Assembly: GCA_003550325.1 (NCBI GenBank)
Contig: QKWP01000143.1
Location: forward strand, 222,286-286,285
Direction: 5' to 3'
DNA: 64,000 nt
DNA from: Gigaspora rosea
Taxonomy: Eukaryota; Glomeromycota; Glomeromycetes; Diversisporales; Gigasporaceae
The position numbers were made by a program, and so were the translations under genes. Shown here in pieces: positions 12,195-21,062 of the stretch; the stretch's first letter is position 1; each line of letters begins with the position of its first letter. The notes beneath the pieces were generated by a model. It was not told the DNA's origin, made no database searches, and was given only the letters and a program-made list of their open reading frames with translations.

Positions 12195-12372
12195 CAGTCA
12201 GACCTCTTAAATACGATCCTTTAAATGCATTCTATACGAAAACCCTCTAAATGAACGCCTCTGCTTGGTCATGAGCCAAGTAATATAACAATTATAGCTT
12301 TTGACCTCTCTAAATGCTCATTTTTAAAATTTTTACTATGTCCTAAAGGGTGCATTTAGAGAGGTTTGACTG
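12195..12372. mobile_element. TA-flanked pogo/mariner-type MITE, copy A (178 bp)
   Basis: It begins CAGTCAGACCTCT and ends AGAGAGGTTTGACTG, imperfect inverted repeats, flanked by TA on both sides (12193-12194 and 12373-12374). Further copies are at 45311-45493, 51592-51734 and about 54665-54787. No coding capacity. Confidence 0.8.
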
Positions 12373-12879
12373 TAATTTGAATACCGTAAGTGCGAAATAA
12401 TTTTCATGAGCGTTATTTCGAAAATCGCTTCTCTTTAAAAATGCTGCCAGGTACCTTCACGTGACTGATATCCAATCAGATCGTAAATTTTTTGATCTTC
12501 ATAGAACAGCCCAACGAGACAAAAACAAAGAAAAAAAGCGAAGAATGTCAAAAAACACAAGAAGCGAGTGTCCAAACCTGTCTTGGAGCATTAAATAAAA
12601 ATGTCGGGAAGGCAATTTTACTGATAAAACATGTCCTAACCCTAACCTCTATTTAATCTTTACCTTAATTTTATTAAATAAACAAAACTATATAAAGTAT
12701 CTGGCTTTACGATTATGTTTGGTTCAAAAAACGCGCACGTGCACATTGGAATAATGCATATTTATATAGCAAATTTGATGTATGAAAATTAGGTTTAAAT
12801 ATTGACACTTTATTTCAAAATAATGCATCTGCGCGTACTGAAATAACGCACAGGATGCATTATTTGCAACTAGTGCTCC

Positions 12880-13010
12880 GAATCGGGTCGGGTCAACCCG
12901 AAACACGACCCGAAATTTCGGGTCGGGTTAGAAAATTTTGACCCGAAAATTTCGGGTCGGGTTCGGGTTAATAATTAACCCGACCCGACCCGCCGACCCG
13001 AAATTTTTTA
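12880..13010. repeat. GC-rich palindromic repeat built on CGGGT/ACCCG
   Basis: A local base-composition island in AT-rich DNA: repeated GGGTCGGGT and ACCCGACCCG in both orientations, including the perfect palindrome ACCCGAAATTTCGGGT. It starts after CTAGTGCTCC, a hAT-like TAGTG end, at the border of unit A. No ORF. The matching right terminus was not found. Confidence 0.65.
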
Positions 13011-13300
13011 TATAGTTTAGTCTTTTTTTCTTTTGGAGTCGATGCCTCATCATCCTTGATCGACCAATCGGATACAGGACCAGGTGTAACGTGAAATCGA
13101 AGCGAAATTACTTATTTTAAAAAATCGCTTTTAACTTAAAATATTGATTATGAAACTACACTTTTTCTTAACCAAAAAAATTCCTTGCGAATTTTGGGTT
13201 AGGAGAATCTTCTAACTAATGAATTTACCGAACTATAACCCTAATCTTAACCCGACCGCTATTTGTTTTGTTTTGATTAAAAAAAATGCAAATTAATATA

Positions 13301-13640
13301 AGGCCACGCAAAGTTAATTTTTCGTTTTGCATAACCCGCCGACCCAATTTTTTCAAAAAAATTTTTTTTTTAAAAAAAAAATTCCTATTGTGCCAATTAT
13401 TCCATTTTGCAATTTAATTTTTTTCTCTGGTGTCACCCGATGACGACCTTGATTTTGCAGAATTACCCGATAGGTCAGATAAAAAAAAACAAAATTTCTG
13501 ATGCAAACGAGAAAAGAATTAACTTTATGAATTAATTTAGGCCACGAAAGTTGCTTTTTTTTTTTTTTAAGAAAAAAAAATCCGACTGGAAATTTGAAAC
13601 ACAAGGTTATGCAAAACGAAAAATTAACTTTGCGTGGCCT
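13301..13640. mobile_element. MITE with perfect 36-bp terminal inverted repeats (340 bp)
   Basis: 13301-13336 (AGGCCACGCAAAGTTAATTT, then TTCGTTTTGCATAACC) is exactly inverted at 13605-13640. A second copy in opposite internal orientation is at 17048-17404. The interior shares GTGTCACCCGATG and ATTGTGCCAATT-type blocks with that copy. No ORF; superfamily unknown. Confidence 0.85.
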
Positions 13641-14176
13641 AAAGTTAATTTATTATTACAAATTAATACAAATTTTTGCAAAAACACAAATAAAGCTTTC
13701 ATTTAACACAAAAAATTTTTACAGGCCACTGACAGGTGTGGCCTCTCAAACATGTGGATGATTCCAGTATAGTTACTGTGATTGTTAACCAATAATATCT
13801 CAAATATTAGTAAATTAACTAATCAGATTGTAAAAAAAAGTTGAGGGATTCACAGAAATTCAATGTGCATATTATAAGACGAAGCGAAATATTAATCTAT
13901 CTGTTAAATTTGCTCTCATTTAAATAGCTTACTCGGTTGCAACAGGTAAAATTTTATACTTGGGTATAACTGTCTTAACTTATGGATTCACTCGTCGGTT
14001 AACCAAGTAACGTTTTTTTGACAGAGTACAATCACTGATTCTTCGCATTTACACACGTACGTTGATGTAATACATGCATCACTCACGTCATTTTGTTTAA
14101 GTGCTGTATTTCTAATTTATTATTACTTAGACAAGATTTAGTTTTCACGAAATTAGGCATGTGTTTGTGAATAAAT
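13641..14176. other. Non-coding DNA
   Basis: No gene or repeat boundary was recognised. Confidence 0.4.
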
Positions 14177-14400
14177 GTGACGGATTAAAATGAAATCAGA
14201 TTAAAATGAATATGTATAGTAAAAATAAATTGATAAGCCATCGAAAAATTAAATTTTTGGAGCACATTTTTTAGGATTAGAGGTTAAGGTTAGAGGTAAG
14301 TTCTAGAGTAGCGTTTATATTAAAGAAGTATAAGTTGGTTTTAGAGGATTAAATAGAACTCATATTTCATTTTAATCCGATTTCATTATGATCCGCGACA
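14177..14400. repeat. Fold-back repeat (about 220 bp)
   Basis: The left arm GTGACGGATTAAAATGAAAT and right arm ATTTCATTATGATCCGCGAC are imperfect inverted copies enclosing AT-rich sequence. Probably a MITE. A short TCCGGAT palindrome cluster follows at 14414-14445. Confidence 0.6.
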
Positions 14401-15011
14401 ATAATTAGTGTTAGGATCCGGATGTTAATCCGGATGTCCGGATTATACATGCCGCAGAAATTATTGCGACATAATTTCTACTTGAATTTTGGCATGCGGC
14501 AATGCTTAAATCTAGCAATTAAAGGTCAATGCCTAAATTCGAAATTAATATCATAAGCGCCGAAAGTAATAAAGTATAATGACATATTATTGATTGATGT
14601 AATTAAGTGATGGAAAAAAAAATGGTGCATATTTTATCTCGAGTAACTTTTTATTTTGATGTAGCTAATTATAAAAAATATTAACTACTGTGCCCTACGT
14701 CATTATGTGGGGGGAGTCAATAGAAATGGAACAAATTTATTAGATAAATTTGTCCTATTCTATTGATTTCCTCCTATATATTGCCGCAACTAATCTATAA
14801 AAAAAATCAATTATTGCGTTCTACGTCAACATAACACTTTTGATGACATAGTAATTAGACGCAATTATACATCTTCAAATGTCTGCATCTATAACTTCCA
14901 TAAATCCTTAACTTTTTGTATTGCCGTATGTCTTAGCTTTTATACCTTCACAATGCCATAACTTTCTATATTGACATAACTTCTGAAATAAGGTTACGAC
15001 AAATGGCAGTT
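14401..15011. other. Non-coding DNA with short hairpins
   Basis: Contains a TCCGGAT-rich palindrome, GCATGCGGC inverted repeats and a hairpin around 14710-14775 (GGAGTCAATAGAA versus TTCTATTGATTTCC). No gene was seen. Confidence 0.4.
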
Positions 15012-15019
15012 GTTATGAC

Positions 15020-16502
15020 TAGGGATTCCTGGCGAAATGACGAAACCTGAGTTTCGTCAATGCCCTATACGAAAAATGTACCGTATAGGCACGGGATGGA
15101 ATCGGATAGGCACGGGTCAAGGTTCGGATTTGTATGGGTATGGACCGAGTTTGTTCGGATCTAGTGACCGTGAGGGACTGTGTGCCCATGCCAATTGGAC
15201 CGTAAATGGCACGGGTTTTGCAGCAGTTTACTAGTTGAATCAGCACGGGATTTGGCACGGGTAATGAACGTAAATTCACGTGCCACCGCGATAACGATGT
15301 GGATTAACTATTAAAACATAAGTAATTGAACAAGCTAACTGCATATGAAGCAAAATTTTGCAAGGAATTTTTTTTGTTAAGACACACAGGGAAGCTTCAT
15401 TAATGAAGTCATAAGATATCGCTCTGTTTTTTTAAAAAAACCTTTACTGATCATTCGCTCTCCACGAAACGAGCCAACACATATTACGAGCCAACACATG
15501 TGTAACGTACACATATGTGTCATCTGAACGTTGTGAAGGGTTCCCTGCGCCCGTGATAGAACTAGTTTCTTTTCTTTGTTGATATGTTTCTATTTTCTTT
15601 TCTTTCCTTTTTTGTCTTTCTCTTTTATTCTTTACTTCGCCCGATATACATAGCCCCATATATAGCACTATAGTAAATTGTTTCCTTATCGGTAAATGCC
15701 TATGTACTTATTCGCGAAATTCACTTTCATGCCTTTATTCACTTTGTTGCATTTATTCACTAAATTACATTTATTCGCTTTCGCGCATTTATGCACTAAG
15801 TTCAGTGGCGGAAAACTGTATAAAAGTAGGATTAGCACAGTAATATAAAAGTATAAATACGATGTCTCTTGTCTTTAGAGCAAGACAGCTTTTGAGCTCA
15901 GAACTCAAGCCAATGTTGTATAGTAATAACCTTCGAAATTAGAGTAGAAGTGTTATAAGTTAGTTAACCCCCCCGATATAAATAAATAAACTGTCAATAT
16001 TATAAACCGATACTTTCCCGATACGTATTGAAGTATTAATCCCGTGACCCATATTCGAGAGACTCTATTCGACCCTAGTAATTCAGTACAAGTTTATTCC
16101 GCCGTACCAAGACTCTCCGAACCTTGAGACCCGGACCAAATCAACCACGCCCCTTTCTGCTTGCCAGTTCAAGGTTTAGAAGTCTTGAGTGCGGGATTGA
16201 GTTGATTTAGTTAGTGTTATTAGTGTATAGCTGATATAGATATTGGTAGGGTCAAGTTCGCCCCTTCTCAACGTGCCATTTCATATGACGTGATATTATG
16301 TGCCACCCTTTGCCGCAATGTCCGTGCCAATTTTACGTGCCATTCTGTAAAACGTTCCTGCATATGCCACAAGATCTGTGCCATTTCGAGCATTCCTGAC
16401 ACCAACCCGTACCACCACCTGCACCACTTTTCTTATAGGGATGATGAAACTTGACGAAACTTATGGTTTCGTTAGGTTTCGCCATTTCGCCAGGTATCAC
16501 TA
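15020..16502. mobile_element. Non-autonomous hAT element with a nested solo LTR
   Basis: The left end TAGGGATTCCTGGCGAAATG and the inverted right end TAGTGATACCTGGCGAAATG are clear terminal inverted repeats. An exact 8-bp target duplication GTTATGAC flanks the element (15012-15019 and 16503-16510), the size expected for hAT. The interior has no transposase. A 739-bp solo LTR lies inside (15532-16270); without it the hAT body is about 740 bp. A truncated relative is at about 29350-29900. Confidence 0.88.
15532..16270 (+). mobile_element. Solo LTR (739 bp) nested in the hAT element
   Basis: It starts TGTGAAGGG and ends CCCTTCTCA, imperfect inverted ends, flanked by ACGT duplications (15528-15531 and 16271-16274). 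The related sequence at about 29837 reads CTGAACGTGCTATTTC straight across, which is the unoccupied site. TATA-like GTATAAAAG lies near 15818 and AATAAATAAA near 15980, as expected of an LTR. No internal retrotransposon sequence remains. Confidence 0.8.
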
Positions 16503-16625
16503 GTTATGACCTACCTTGTTATGTATTAACATAACTATTTAAATAGGTTATGACAAATGATAGTTGTTTCCTAACTACGTCGTTATATGTGATGGCATCT
16601 CAACGAGTCCGTATTATTTTGCCAA

Positions 16626-16898
16626 CAATCACTTCACTGACATAACATTTTACCGCAAATACTCACCGACAAGTTCATTTTACCAACAGTTTGTTTCACT
16701 GAAGTTCATTTCACCGACAAGTTTTTTTCAAAAAGCACACTAACCTTAGCCCTAATTCTACCTAATTCTACCCTGACCCTAACGACAATGACCAGAATTA
16801 CTTTGTCGGTGCAATGAGCTTCGGTGAAATAAGCTGTCGGTAAAATGAATGTGTCGGTGAATAATTGTCAGTGAAATGTTATGTCAGTGAAGTGATTG
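16626..16898. repeat. Fold-back MITE-like repeat (273 bp)
   Basis: The left arm CAATCACTTCACTGACATAA is inverted exactly at the right end. The arms, about 110 bp each, are built from reiterated CACCGACA/TGTCGGTG motifs around a short loop containing CTAACCCTAA-like sequence. No ORF. Confidence 0.75.
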
Positions 16899-17047
16899 TC
16901 GATTAATTGATTGCCACCCTATCTTCAACTGTGAAATTATACGTCATTAAATGTATGCATCTATACTTATTACATAGCCTATCGTTTAACTACAGTAATA
17001 CTAGTCAAATTTAATTCTATATTTGCCTTCTATGTTATTCTAATTTT

Positions 17048-17404
17048 GCCACGCAAAGTTGTTTTTCGTTTTGCATTACATGGATTTCAAAATTCAGGAC
17101 AGACAGACAGTTTTTTTCTTTTTAATGTACTGCAAATAGAATAATACTCACATTTAAGGTTATATGAGATTAATTTTTCATTTTGCACAACAAGGAATCA
17201 AAAAATTGGGCTGGTTTTTTCTGTTAGTCTTATCAGACAATTACGGGAAATTAAGGTTTCCATCAGGTGACACCGGATGAAAATAGCAGGAAAAAATAGT
17301 CAAAAATCGAACAATTGGCACAATTGGGAACTAAAAAAAAAATTTGAAAAAATTGAAAAATAGGACAGCAAGTAATTCAAAACGAAAAATCAACTTTGCG
17401 TGGC
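17048..17404. mobile_element. Second copy of the GGCCACGCAAAGTT MITE
   Basis: The inverted ends GCCACGCAAAGTT and AACTTTGCGTGGC match the 13301-13640 element. The internal block (ATTGGCACAATTGGG and a GGTGACACCGGATG-like stretch) is the reverse complement of that copy's interior. Confidence 0.78.
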
Positions 17405-17408
17405 CTTA

Positions 17409-18170
17409 TCTATTATATTAAAACAGAAATGTCCGTCCGTCATGCTATTTATCAATCAGAAGATTCAACATAGTATTTCCGCAAAATGATCAGATATCAT
17501 GTGATCGAAAAGTAGAACAGCCACACGACCCTTCGCCTCAAAAACACCATTACAGGTAAGAATATTGCATCTGATAATCAGGGGACGGCGTGGGAAGATC
17601 AATGACAAATAAAGGTTAGCACATACAATGGCATGGTGGAAAAAAGAATTAGAGGTATCAAGTAAGTATAAGAATTGGGACTTGAAATTAAATTTGCGTG
17701 ACCTGCCCAACTCGCTCCAAGATGAAGACACATGATTCTATCATTTCTTCACGTAACATTTCTTCACACACATTTCTTCACTTACAACCTGCTTGCTTCA
17801 ACAGGAAGGGAATAACCCCACCGGCTTCAATCCTACGCCGACTTCCTGTGGGATGTCTCGCTTCTCAATTATGATTCGGCCAAATTTCAATAAAACCATC
17901 TCCGGCTTAATTATCTGCTGTCATAGCCCAAATAAATACTGTGTGTTGTGTAATGTGAATGCTTTTCGTGAAATGATATAAATTTATCGATCATTATCAT
18001 ACCTCATACATAATATCATACTTGTGATTATCTTCTTGGTATCACAAAATCATCTTGCTATTAGTGTTATGTAGTCACCTGTGTAGTGATCACATAAGAA
18101 CGTACGTGCGTACATATATAATAACTGCGCAATGCAGTTGCGCAAACCAGGAGCAGGAATATGAAATTTA
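17409..18170 (+). mobile_element. Possible Helitron-like fragment
   Basis: Begins A|TCTATTATATTAAAACAG followed by GTCCGTCCGTC, resembling fungal Helitron 5' ends. A hairpin TGCGCAA-TGCAG-TTGCGCA lies at about 18126-18144, as before Helitron 3' ends, but it is followed by AACCAG rather than CTRR. No Rep/helicase gene is present. Weak call; otherwise this is non-coding DNA of unknown nature. Confidence 0.28.
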
Positions 18171-18176
18171 AAGTAA

Positions 18177-18767
18177 TGTTACAGTACTGGAAGCCTTCTT
18201 TAATTCCGATAGAGTAACAATCACACGGCTCCTGAGATCCCTTACTTTGGGCGTGAAGCAGTGTGCAAGAGGGAAGTATAGTTTCTTTTATGTCTGTAAG
18301 AAACTACACACTTCTCTGAAGCAGTTCGGTATAAAACAACAAGAGATAATACACAGTTTATTAATTGAACAAGAGGGCTATTCCAAGGTGTCTGTTCCTT
18401 AGAAATCCCAAGAGTTTATTAATAATAAGAGAGGAGGATAAATAATATAAAGGTAAAGATAAAATACAATGTCTGGATCTCTCTAAAACTAAGGGAAATA
18501 AGGTGGGTTTATATATCTATTGAGCTAAGCGTCGCTAAGCGTCGTTAAGCGTCACTAAGCGTCATTAAGCGTCACTAAGCGTCATTAAGCGTCGCTAAGC
18601 GTCATTAAGCGTCGCTAAGCGTCGTTAAGCGTCGCTAAGCGTCATTGAGTGTCATTGCACATCAATTTCGCATATCACTATTACTAAATACAGTTATTAC
18701 AAAATTTCCTTATTAAGTTCTAATTTTCAAACTAATTTCTACCAAAATTAAAACCTATTCTATAACA
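18177..18767 (-). repeat. Gypsy-1 3' LTR (591 bp)
   Basis: TGTTA...TAACA ends. On the minus strand GATATATAAACCCACC (about 18508-18523) is a likely TATA box. 18524-18653 holds thirteen 10-bp units of consensus RYTAAGCGTC. Confidence 0.92.
18524..18653. repeat. 10-bp tandem repeat in LTR, 13 units
   Basis: Units GCTAAGCGTC, GTTAAGCGTC, ACTAAGCGTC and ATTAAGCGTC succeed each other without gaps, ending with ATTGAGTGTC. The counterpart lies at 25453-25582. Confidence 0.9.
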
Positions 18768-18779
18768 TTACTCTCCCCT

Positions 18780-19574
18780 TTAAGAACGAACTCCGTGAGT
18801 TCTAATTTGGGGAAGGACTTGAGAAAGTTCGGCATCAGTTAACCTCGTAATCATTGTATAAGTAATATAGGTTGTTCGAGAGATATTTTCTAGAGGTCGA
18901 TTAGAGAAAAGCAATTTCATCCGTCTGGCACACTTCCATGTGTCTCGGGCTCTTCTTTCTCCTTGAGTCTTCTCAATTATTGATTGAATATCTTCATGAG
19001 CATCAGGGTACTTGTCTATAAGGTTACCAAGATAATAATAAGCTTCGAGCAGCTTAGTCTGGTCTTGTCTGTTTCTAGTTCGAGTTTTAATTCGTTTGAG
19101 AATTTTCTGTAATTTCTCTTGATACGTTATTCCAGTATATGGAGGGGTAGAGGTCTGAGTTAGAGGTCCACAAGGTTGGATAATATCTTGTATAATCCTG
19201 CTTAATTTTTCAGGTAATGGGGCAGGAGTGACTTCTTCTTGATTAGTAATTGGAACTGTTAACGCTTCTTCTTGTATATCTTCTAGTTCCAAGTTCGGGT
19301 TTATTTCTTCTGTGTCATTTACTTCTGGTAAATTAATTTCTAATTGCTCTGTGTCTTCTAGAGTGTTCAGAAAATTATTTGAGTCTGGCTCAAGAAAAGA
19401 AGTAATTACATTAGTAAGGTCAATAGTCTGAGTGGTATCATTATTATCACATAACCATACACATTGTGATGTAATCCACAATGCATAATTTTGGGCGGCA
19501 TTATCTTGTTTCCATGTCTGAAAAAGGTATTGGAGGGCTAACAAGGTTTGAGGTTGCAATGTAGGGGTAGTCAT
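18780..19574 (-). CDS. Gypsy-1 extra 3' ORF, unknown function (264 aa)
   Basis: This ORF lies between the integrase and the 3' LTR, where some LTR elements carry env or other accessory genes, but it shows no signal peptide or membrane span. Residues 1-45 are neutral, 65-130 acidic and Pro-rich. The C-terminal part has a basic KRIKTRTRNRQ stretch, then LLEAYYYLGNLI, KCARRMKLLF and ITRLTDAELSQVL. The same pattern (VYAYYLGELL, then EFSEAEYQALVD) appears in a decayed fragment at 58.4-58.8 kb, so this looks like a retroelement-associated family, not a captured host gene. The ORF is uninterrupted. Function unknown; a nucleic-acid-binding role is only suggested by the basic region. Confidence 0.7.
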   Translation of the reverse strand: MTTPTLQPQTLLALQYLFQTWKQDNAAQNYALWITSQCVWLCDNNDTTQTIDLTNVITSFLEPDSNNFLNTLEDTEQLEINLPEVNDTEEINPNLELEDIQEEALTVPITNQEEVTPAPLPEKLSRIIQDIIQPCGPLTQTSTPPYTGITYQEKLQKILKRIKTRTRNRQDQTKLLEAYYYLGNLIDKYPDAHEDIQSIIEKTQGERRARDTWKCARRMKLLFSNRPLENISRTTYITYTMITRLTDAELSQVLPQIRTHGVRS

Positions 19575-19670
19575 TTTTGGGAAAATTCCAAAAGGGGTAG
19601 TTGTATAAATACATTTTGAGGTTTTACGAATTAAATTGTGTGTTTCATCCCCTTGTAGATCAAATTTCTT

Positions 19671-21062
19671 CTAGAAATTTCTAGGGGAATCAATAACAAC
19701 TACTGGTTCCCAAGTTTGTGGCTCGTGATATTTAGCAAGACGATCACTATTATAGTATTTTTGTAAAATTTTTCCTTCTATTGTCCGTAATTTATAAGCA
19801 CCATTGTCTAATTTCTCATGGATAAGAAAAGGTCCAAATCTTTTATCTTCAAATTTGGCTGAGCGAGAGGCTTCTAGTTCCTTTCTTTGTATCCACACTT
19901 TATCACCAATTTCAAATGTCTCTGTTCGAATATTGGCATCAAAACGGACTTTTTGTTTTTGCTGTGATCGTTCAGTATTTTGTCTTGCCTGATTCTGGTA
20001 GTTTGGTAATTTCTCTATTAAATCATAAGCACGTTGGAGAATACTTCCTTGTAAGTCTATTTCATCATCAATTTCTATAGGTTCTACTGGGAAAAGTGCT
20101 TCGATTGGTAAGATAGCATATCTCCCATATATAAGTTGAAAGGGGGTATATCCTGTGGTAGCATGTCTTTTTGTTCTATATGCTAAGAGAACAGCAGGTA
20201 TATACAAATCCCAATCATCATCTCCTTTCACTTTTGCAAGTGATTCACACAATGTTCTATTAAATCTTTCCACCATCCCATTTGTCTGAGGGTGGTAGGG
20301 AGAAGAGAATTTGTGCTTGATAAGAAATTTCTCGCAGAGAATTCTAATAGTTTCGCTAATAAAATTGCGACCTTGGTCTGATAAGATAATTTTTGGAGTT
20401 CCATGTCTACAGATTATCTCTTCAAAGATAAACTGAGCGAGTGTATTAGCACTAGCATCTGGAACAGCACGAGCTTCTGGCCATCGTGTCAGGTATTCGG
20501 TAGCGACAATAATATATCGATTGTTTTGTTTAGTTATAGGCAAAGGGCCTACAAGGTCAATTCCAACACGTTCGAAAGCTCTTCCTATTTGTATAGGGTG
20601 TAAAGGTTCTTTCCTATGACCTTTTTGTCTTCTTTGGCATTCCTCACAAGTCTTCACATATTCTTGTATATCTCTATACATTTGATCCCAATAATAGCGG
20701 TCAGATATTTTATAATACATAGCGTCAGTTCCCAAATGTCCAGCAGTGGGGTGCTTATGCATCATATATAATACTGGTTCAACTTCTGTCCATTTTATAA
20801 CTCTAAGTGGCCTGTCTGGGTTCCTTTTATTCTTTTTATAGAGAAGGTGATGTCTAACTTCAAAGTATTTAGCCTGGGTCATTAGTCGTTTTTGTTCTTG
20901 GTCAGTAAATCCATCTGGAAATTGGTCTGTGTCCAAATAGTGGTAAAGATTATGATATTGGTCAAGATTCATATAATTTATTAGGTACAATGGTCTGAGT
21001 CGGTAACCGAGAGAGGGCATCAACATTCGAATGAATTCGGCCTGGTTTATGAATAATTCCAA
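19671..21062 (-). CDS. Gypsy-1 integrase
   Basis: Inserts the cDNA into host DNA as part of the pol polyprotein. The zinc-binding HHCC motif is at H104, H109, C139 and C142. The catalytic triad is D169 (GIDLVGP), D229 (LSDQG) and E265 (NGMVERFN), with exactly 35 residues between the last two. A C-terminal region with GDKVWIQRK and RFGPFLI follows. Homology to pol begins near residue 31 (MNLDQYHNLY); the first 30 residues are the out-of-frame overlap with the RNase H end, so the nominal start at 21062 is not a real initiation site. It is shifted +1 relative to RT-RNase H, needing one indel or a recoding event near 20970. Otherwise it looks intact. Confidence 0.9.
   Translation of the reverse strand: MELFINQAEFIRMLMPSLGYRLRPLYLINYMNLDQYHNLYHYLDTDQFPDGFTDQEQKRLMTQAKYFEVRHHLLYKKNKRNPDRPLRVIKWTEVEPVLYMMHKHPTAGHLGTDAMYYKISDRYYWDQMYRDIQEYVKTCEECQRRQKGHRKEPLHPIQIGRAFERVGIDLVGPLPITKQNNRYIIVATEYLTRWPEARAVPDASANTLAQFIFEEIICRHGTPKIILSDQGRNFISETIRILCEKFLIKHKFSSPYHPQTNGMVERFNRTLCESLAKVKGDDDWDLYIPAVLLAYRTKRHATTGYTPFQLIYGRYAILPIEALFPVEPIEIDDEIDLQGSILQRAYDLIEKLPNYQNQARQNTERSQQKQKVRFDANIRTETFEIGDKVWIQRKELEASRSAKFEDKRFGPFLIHEKLDNGAYKLRTIEGKILQKYYNSDRLAKYHEPQTWEPVVVIDSPRNF

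Larger units (their letters stand above)
9880..12870 (+). repeat. Unit A: older partial copy of the BTB-TLDc block
   Basis: Extended similarity to 42.24-45.69 kb and 48.5-51.93 kb. Shared landmarks include CTTATAGGATTGTT (about 9915), GGTAGCTCAAGGA-like sequence (about 10142), the BTB-like ATG (11309), the TA-flanked MITE (12195) and the GCACAGGATGCATTATTT end (about 12850). It lacks the roughly 0.8-kb segment present at 43.30-44.13 and 49.58-50.42 kb. It is more diverged than units B and C are from each other, so it is an older copy. Confidence 0.8.

Noticed and set aside
15019..15279. Short ORFs on both strands in the hAT interior
   Set aside because: Open only by chance in a GC-richer segment; the relative at 29.4 kb does not conserve them.
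16720..16790. Telomere-like CTAACCCTAA sequence
   Set aside because: Only one or two imperfect units in the loop of a fold-back; not a telomeric tract.
18524..18653. CRISPR-like array (regular repeats in LTR)
   Set aside because: Contiguous 10-bp units with no spacers, in a eukaryotic LTR, present identically placed in both LTRs.
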